A stretch of DNA of 36,093 nucleotides from Chloroflexota bacterium (lineage in GTDB: Bacteria; Chloroflexota; Dormibacteria; CF-121): assembly GCA_005889535.1 (NCBI GenBank), contig VBHC01000127.1, positions 1-36,093 on the forward strand, read 5' to 3'. The translations under genes were made by a program, and so were the position numbers. Positions 32,343 through 36,093 of this stretch are shown here, piece after piece (the stretch's first letter is position 1; every line of letters begins with the position of its first letter). Under the pieces are notes generated by a model, which worked only from the letters and a program-made list of their open reading frames with translations, ran no database searches and had not been told where the DNA came from.

Positions 32343-34196
32343 CTAGCCGGCCGCGGGCAATTCGCGCTTGCGGAGCTTGATCCGCTCGCTCGCGCTCAAG
32401 ACCCGCTTGCGCATCCTGATTCCCTTCGGCGTCACCTCCACCAGCTCGTCGTCCTCGATGAAGTCGAGGCACTCCTCGAGCGACATCTGGCGAGGCGGAA
32501 CGAGCTTCACGGTGGCGTCTTCGGTCGAGGCGCGCATGTTCGTCTTTTGCTTCTGCTTGGTGGCATTGACGTCGATATCCCCGCCTCGGCGGTTGAGCCC
32601 GATGATCATACCCTCGTAGACGTGCGTTCCCGGACCGATAAAGGGCTGCCCGCGTTCCTGGACGCCCTGCAACCCGTAGGCGACGGCCATGCCGGTCTGG
32701 CTCGCGGTGAGGACCCCATTGCGCGTTCGCGACGGCAGGGTCCGCCACCGCTCCCAGCCGACCAGCCTCGTGGACATCACCCCGGTTCCACGGGTGAGGG
32801 TCAAGATCAGGCTGCGCAATCCGATCAGCGCTCGGGTTGGCGCGAGGTAGGTGAGCCGGGCACCGCTACCGGCATCGGTCCGCATCGTCTGCAACTGCGC
32901 CCCCCGTGAGCCGAGCGCCTCGGTGATGGCGCCGACGGCCTCGAGGCTGCAGTCGATGATGCATTCCTCGACGGGTTCGTGCCGTTGCCCGCCAATGTCA
33001 CGCGTGATGACGGCCGGACGTGAGACCTCGAATTCATAGCCCTCCCGGCGCATGGTCTCGATCAGGATCGCCAGGTGCAGCTCGCCCCGACCGCTGACCT
33101 CGAAGATGTCGGCAGTCGCTCCGTCCGCGACCTTGAGCGCAATGTTGGTCTGCAACTCGCGCGCCAGCCGAGCCCGAAGCTGGCGCGACGTGCTGCTCGT
33201 GGTGGCCTCCCGTCCGGCGAAGGGTGACTGGTTCACAGAGAATTGCATCCGCAGGGTCGGCTGGCTCACCTCGAGCCGCGGCAGGGCTTCGGGATGGTCG
33301 ACGTCGGCGACGGTATCGCCCACCGCGATATCGGGAAGGCCGGCAAGATACACGATCTCCCCCGCCGCCGCGGCGTCGGCTGGACGCCGCTGCAAGGCCT
33401 CGACCGTCAGCAGCGTGGTGATGCGCTGCGGCGGGCCGATGCCGGCCTCGCTGCACCGAACCACGTCTTGCCCCTGCCGGATGGTGCCGCGCGCGATCCG
33501 GCCGATCGCCAGCCGTCCGATGTGATTGTCGTGATCCAGGTTGCTGACCAGCAGCTGCAAGGGGCCGAGCGGGTCGCCTTTTGGCGGTGGGATCTGGGCG
33601 AGCAGCGCGTCGAGGAGCGGCTCGAGGGTCGTGCCTGGGTGGCGCAGGTCGACGGTCGCCGTACCCTCACGGGCGTTGGTGTAGATCACTGGAGCATTGA
33701 GCTGATCGGGATGCTTTGCCAGTTCGAGCAGCAGGTCGTGGGTCATCTCGACGGTCTCGGCTGGCCTTGCGTTGACGCGGTCGATCTTGTTCACAACGAT
33801 GATCGGTGCCAGCCCCAGCTCGAGCGCGAGCCGAAGCACGACGCGAGTTTGCGGCATCGGTCCCTCGAGCGCGTCCACGAGAAGCAGGCAGCCGTCGGCC
33901 ATGCCCAGCACGCGCTCGACCTCGCCTCCAAAGTCGGCATGGCCCGGCGTGTCGATGATGTTGATCTTGATGCCTCGATAGCGAATGGAGGTGGTCTTTG
34001 CCAGGATGGTGATGCCCTTCTCTCGCTCCAGCACGTTGGAGTCCATGATCAGCTCGCCCACCTGCTCGTGGGCGGCGAACACATGCGACTGCTTCAGCAG
34101 GGCGTCGACGAGTGTGGTCTTGCCGTGGTCGACGTGCGCGATGATCGCCACGTTCCGGAGATCGTCGCGACGCCCCGGGTGGCCGGCGACCGTCAG
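32343..34196 (-). CDS. typA: Ribosome-associated GTPase TypA/BipA, apparent CTG start
   Basis: 617 aa from CTG 34196, which overlaps the stop of the hydrolase gene as CTGA; GAAGGGG lies 4 nt upstream. The track start GTG 34151 is the Val inside the conserved [21 protein letters not shown], so it would cut the first strand of the G domain. No ATG, GTG or TTG precedes it in frame. G motifs: AHVDHGKT (G1), REKGITI (G2), [14 protein letters not shown] (G3), VNKIDR (G4). Then come EF-Tu-like beta-barrel, EF-G domain III/V-like parts ([26 protein letters not shown]) and the BipA-specific C-terminal domain. It binds 70S ribosomes and helps 50S assembly under stress or cold. It is last in a unit with DUF4383 and hydrolase genes. 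Confidence 0.95.
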   Translation of the reverse strand: MTVAGHPGRRDDLRNVAIIAHVDHGKTTLVDALLKQSHVFAAHEQVGELIMDSNVLEREKGITILAKTTSIRYRGIKINIIDTPGHADFGGEVERVLGMADGCLLLVDALEGPMPQTRVVLRLALELGLAPIIVVNKIDRVNARPAETVEMTHDLLLELAKHPDQLNAPVIYTNAREGTATVDLRHPGTTLEPLLDALLAQIPPPKGDPLGPLQLLVSNLDHDNHIGRLAIGRIARGTIRQGQDVVRCSEAGIGPPQRITTLLTVEALQRRPADAAAAGEIVYLAGLPDIAVGDTVADVDHPEALPRLEVSQPTLRMQFSVNQSPFAGREATTSSTSRQLRARLARELQTNIALKVADGATADIFEVSGRGELHLAILIETMRREGYEFEVSRPAVITRDIGGQRHEPVEECIIDCSLEAVGAITEALGSRGAQLQTMRTDAGSGARLTYLAPTRALIGLRSLILTLTRGTGVMSTRLVGWERWRTLPSRTRNGVLTASQTGMAVAYGLQGVQERGQPFIGPGTHVYEGMIIGLNRRGGDIDVNATKQKQKTNMRASTEDATVKLVPPRQMSLEECLDFIEDDELVEVTPKGIRMRKRVLSASERIKLRKRELPAAG

Positions 34197-35104
34197 GCGA
34201 CCCCTTCGCCGCGCCGGCTCGCCGGCTCGCCGAGGAAGGCGAGGACGAGTTTGTTGAAGCGATCGGGCTCTTCCATCTGAGGCGTATGGCCGCTATTCTC
34301 GAAGATCTCCACCCGGCCATTGCGAATTTTGGCCCTGGCCGTCTCGGCGTGGCTCGCCGGAAAGATGTGGTCCTGCCGGCCCCAGATCAGCAACGTCGGC
34401 ATCCGGAGCTCGGCGAGACGATCCTCGACGGTGATGCCGTCTCGCAACTGACCCATCCTGGCGATCGATCGAAGCGCCGACAGGTAGGCCGCCCGGTACT
34501 CCGGCGTCGACAGGAGCGTGCCATGGTTGGCGATCCGCTCGTCGCTGAGAATCGTGTCCACCCGCCCGGGCCGGCGCAAGTACCAGCCCCAAAAGCGCCG
34601 AATCGTTGCCGGGTTCATCCGGCGCAGCGCGCGAGCCGTCCCGCTGAGGGTGAGCTCGCCCAGACCCCTGGTCAGCAGGATGCGATAGGCGAGTACCCGC
34701 CGCGGCGGGCCGACGCCGAGTGCATCCACCAGCACCAGTCGCTCAACGAGATCAGGCGATTCGAGCGCGAGCCCGAGTGCCACCCGCCCGCCCATCGAGA
34801 CGCCCATCACGGCGGCCCGTTCCAGCTGCTCGGACGCCATCACGTCGCGGACGGCCTTCACGAAGATCTCGATCGTGTACTCGAGTACCGGCTTGTCGGA
34901 GTGCCCGAAGCCAGGAAGGTCGATGGCGATCACTCGGTGATTCGCGGCCAGCGGCTCCAGGTTGAAGTAGAACTCGACCGCGGCCGAGCTGCCCAGGCCG
35001 TGCACCAGCACCAGCGGCGAACCGCTTCCCCCACAGACATAGTGGATGTTGACGCCATCGATCGTCACCGCGCGGCTATCGAAGGAAGGGAACGGCGCCG
35101 CCAT
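34193..35104 (-). CDS. Alpha/beta hydrolase
   Basis: 303 aa. Oxyanion region LVLVHGLGSSAAVEF, nucleophile elbow GVSMGGRVAL (Ser), acid Asp in LIWGRQDHIFP and catalytic His in ENSGHTPQMEEPDRF, the pattern of the alpha/beta-hydrolase-1 family (MhpC/epoxide hydrolase/esterase-like). A cap region with YRILLTRGLGELTLSGTARALRR lies between. No signal peptide, so cytoplasmic. The substrate cannot be told. It lies 12 bp after the DUF4383 gene and its stop overlaps the typA CTG. Confidence 0.92.
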   Translation of the reverse strand: MAAPFPSFDSRAVTIDGVNIHYVCGGSGSPLVLVHGLGSSAAVEFYFNLEPLAANHRVIAIDLPGFGHSDKPVLEYTIEIFVKAVRDVMASEQLERAAVMGVSMGGRVALGLALESPDLVERLVLVDALGVGPPRRVLAYRILLTRGLGELTLSGTARALRRMNPATIRRFWGWYLRRPGRVDTILSDERIANHGTLLSTPEYRAAYLSALRSIARMGQLRDGITVEDRLAELRMPTLLIWGRQDHIFPASHAETARAKIRNGRVEIFENSGHTPQMEEPDRFNKLVLAFLGEPASRRGEGVA

Positions 35105-35116
35105 AACGTGAGTCTA

Positions 35117-35530
35117 TTAGGCCCGGCTGCGGACCGAGACCGTTGCCGCAAACCCGAAGTAGGCGAGCACCGCACCGCTGACCAGGTGAAGCGGGATATC
35201 GAAGCCAGCCAGGGGAAGAACGCCCAACAGGTTGCCGGCGAAAACCCCCAGGATCCCCAGAATCAGCAGGATCACACCGACCACCTGGCAGAAAGAGCGC
35301 GAATTGGCGACGCTGCTCGCGGCGGCGAGCCCCGCAATCCCGACGAGCAGATGCACCAGATTGTGAAGGAGGTTGATGTCGGCGATTCCCAGCAACGTGT
35401 GCTTGTCCTGCGTAATCGTGATGAAACTGCTGGTCCCAATCAGCGGGCCGATGAAGCCGAGTACGCCAACCACGAAGTAGATGACACCGAAGACCAAGGC
35501 GACGGTTTGTACGACCGCTCGATTGCCCAT
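35117..35530 (-). CDS. DUF4383 four-helix membrane protein
   Basis: 137 aa with four hydrophobic segments at about residues 8-32, 50-70, 82-104 and 110-130. The central INLLHNLVHLLVGIAGLAAA is the DUF4383 hallmark, seen widely in Actinobacteria and related soil lineages. The function is unknown. The ATG is preceded by GGGGGTG. Probably co-transcribed with the hydrolase and typA. Confidence 0.88.
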   Translation of the reverse strand: MGNRAVVQTVALVFGVIYFVVGVLGFIGPLIGTSSFITITQDKHTLLGIADINLLHNLVHLLVGIAGLAAASSVANSRSFCQVVGVILLILGILGVFAGNLLGVLPLAGFDIPLHLVSGAVLAYFGFAATVSVRSRA

Positions 35531-35582
35531 TGCATCACCCCCGAGAAAGAATTGCTCCCATGGTACGGCCGCGATCGATGGT

Positions 35583-36093
35583 CTACGCCTTCGCCATCAG
35601 CTCGCGGTAGGCGCGCTCGATCCGTGAGGCCGGCTCTCCCCGAAGCTCAGGCAGGTTGATGGCCACGTTGGCGAGGGCACCATCGAGGCCGGTCTGCAAC
35701 AGCTTGCTGCCTACGGCCAGGTCAGAGGCGGTCATGTCCCAGGCATTCTTGCTCGCCTCCGCGGCGAGCGCGAGCCCGCGGGCGGCCGCCGACGCGGTCG
35801 CCAGTGGGACGTCGGCCGCCCGTTCGTAAGCTCGTTCGAGGGCGGTACCACCGGTGCCGGACTTGCGGGCGTCGATCACGGCTCGATAGGCATCGATGTC
35901 GTCCTGGCTGAGCTCGAGCAGGCGATCGGCAAGCCGGTCCAGCTCCGGCACGAGGTCGGTAAGGGCCGCGCGACCCTCGTCCGCCCTGGCCTTTTTCGCG
36001 CTGAGCTTCGCCACCATGCTCACCAGAGCCGCACCCATGGCTGCGGCCAGCGCGGCCGCGCTGCCGCCGCCGGGGACCGCCGACGTGGAGGCG
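35583..36093 (-). CDS. Cyclodeaminase/cyclohydrolase family protein (partial)
   Basis: Runs off the right edge; the frame stays open to 36093 and reads ASTSAVPGGGSAAALAAAMGAALVSMVAKLSAKK, the conserved start of the formiminotransferase-cyclodeaminase C-terminal domain (FchA/FTCD_C). The rest is helical, as expected (LDRLADRLLELSQDDIDAYRAVIDARK, ATASAAARGLALAAEA, DLAVGSKLLQTGLDGALANVAINL). The track start ATG 36038 is internal. Family members act on formimino- or methenyl-tetrahydrofolate in one-carbon metabolism. Stop 52 bp before the DUF4383 gene. Confidence 0.9.
   Translation of the reverse strand, partial: ASTSAVPGGGSAAALAAAMGAALVSMVAKLSAKKARADEGRAALTDLVPELDRLADRLLELSQDDIDAYRAVIDARKSGTGGTALERAYERAADVPLATASAAARGLALAAEASKNAWDMTASDLAVGSKLLQTGLDGALANVAINLPELRGEPASRIERAYRELMAKA

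Noticed and set aside
34286-35659. 457-aa plus-strand ORF
   Set aside because: Antisense to the alpha/beta hydrolase and DUF4383 genes; composition is shadow-like.

Overview
The window is a high-GC, gene-dense bacterial chromosome segment with no mobile element, CRISPR array, rRNA or tRNA that I could see. Gene content includes C5-pathway HemA/HemL, B12-dependent methylmalonyl-CoA mutase, B12-dependent ribonucleotide reductase NrdJ, an HdrD-like Fe-S oxidoreductase, DUF4383, CHRD and TIGR03118 proteins, and an F420/FMN-type PPOX protein. Together with the base composition this suggests a soil Terrabacteria-type lineage such as Chloroflexota, Dormibacterota or a deep Actinobacteria relative. 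That placement is an inference; no marker gene settles it.

Layout. Positions 1-1711 (+): end of hemA, then hemL. Positions 1680-10026 (-): a long, tightly packed run in the order mce, methylmalonyl-CoA mutase large subunit, carboxyltransferase (PccB type), sucC, sucD, a membrane-anchored GH5 glycosidase, then a CHRD protein and a membrane protein. The first five fit propionyl-CoA to succinyl-CoA to succinate plus ATP/GTP. The biotin carboxylase and the B12-binding mutase subunit are not in the window. Positions 10084-10891 (+): a secreted CHAP hydrolase. Positions 10996-14904 (-): an ABC-2 exporter pair and a large membrane Fe-S oxidoreductase. Positions 14930-20705: coaE, two secreted/membrane proteins, a TIGR03118 protein, a CaiB/BaiF CoA-transferase and PolX. 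Positions 21282-27291 (-): tdh-kbl (threonine to glycine), an ECF sigma factor with a TM partner, a polysaccharide deacetylase, a 50-aa basic protein, galU, and a membrane-anchored Ser/Pro/Thr-rich protein. Positions 27356-28740: a stand-alone RAM domain, a PPOX protein, a 21-aa lysine-rich microprotein and a 48-aa zinc-ribbon protein. Positions 28732-31530 (-): nrdJ with a clear promoter. Positions 31664-36093: small membrane and coiled-coil proteins, then (-) a cyclodeaminase-family gene running off the window, DUF4383, an alpha/beta hydrolase and typA.

The most unusual signal concerns translation starts. Five genes (hemL, the GH5 enzyme, the CHAP hydrolase, the Ser/Pro-rich membrane protein and typA) have no ATG, GTG or TTG where homology or an N-terminal membrane segment requires the start. 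In four of them a CTG sits at the expected place. Three of these CTGs overlap the upstream stop as CTGA, exactly as other gene pairs here overlap by ATGA, GTGA and TTGA. The fourth lies 7 nt after a perfect AAGGAGG. hemL appears to start at ATC, which gives a normal-length 430-aa protein. This points to relaxed start-codon choice in this organism and means conventional gene callers will truncate such proteins. Several very small genes missing from the ORF track (21, 48 and 50 aa) were also recovered.
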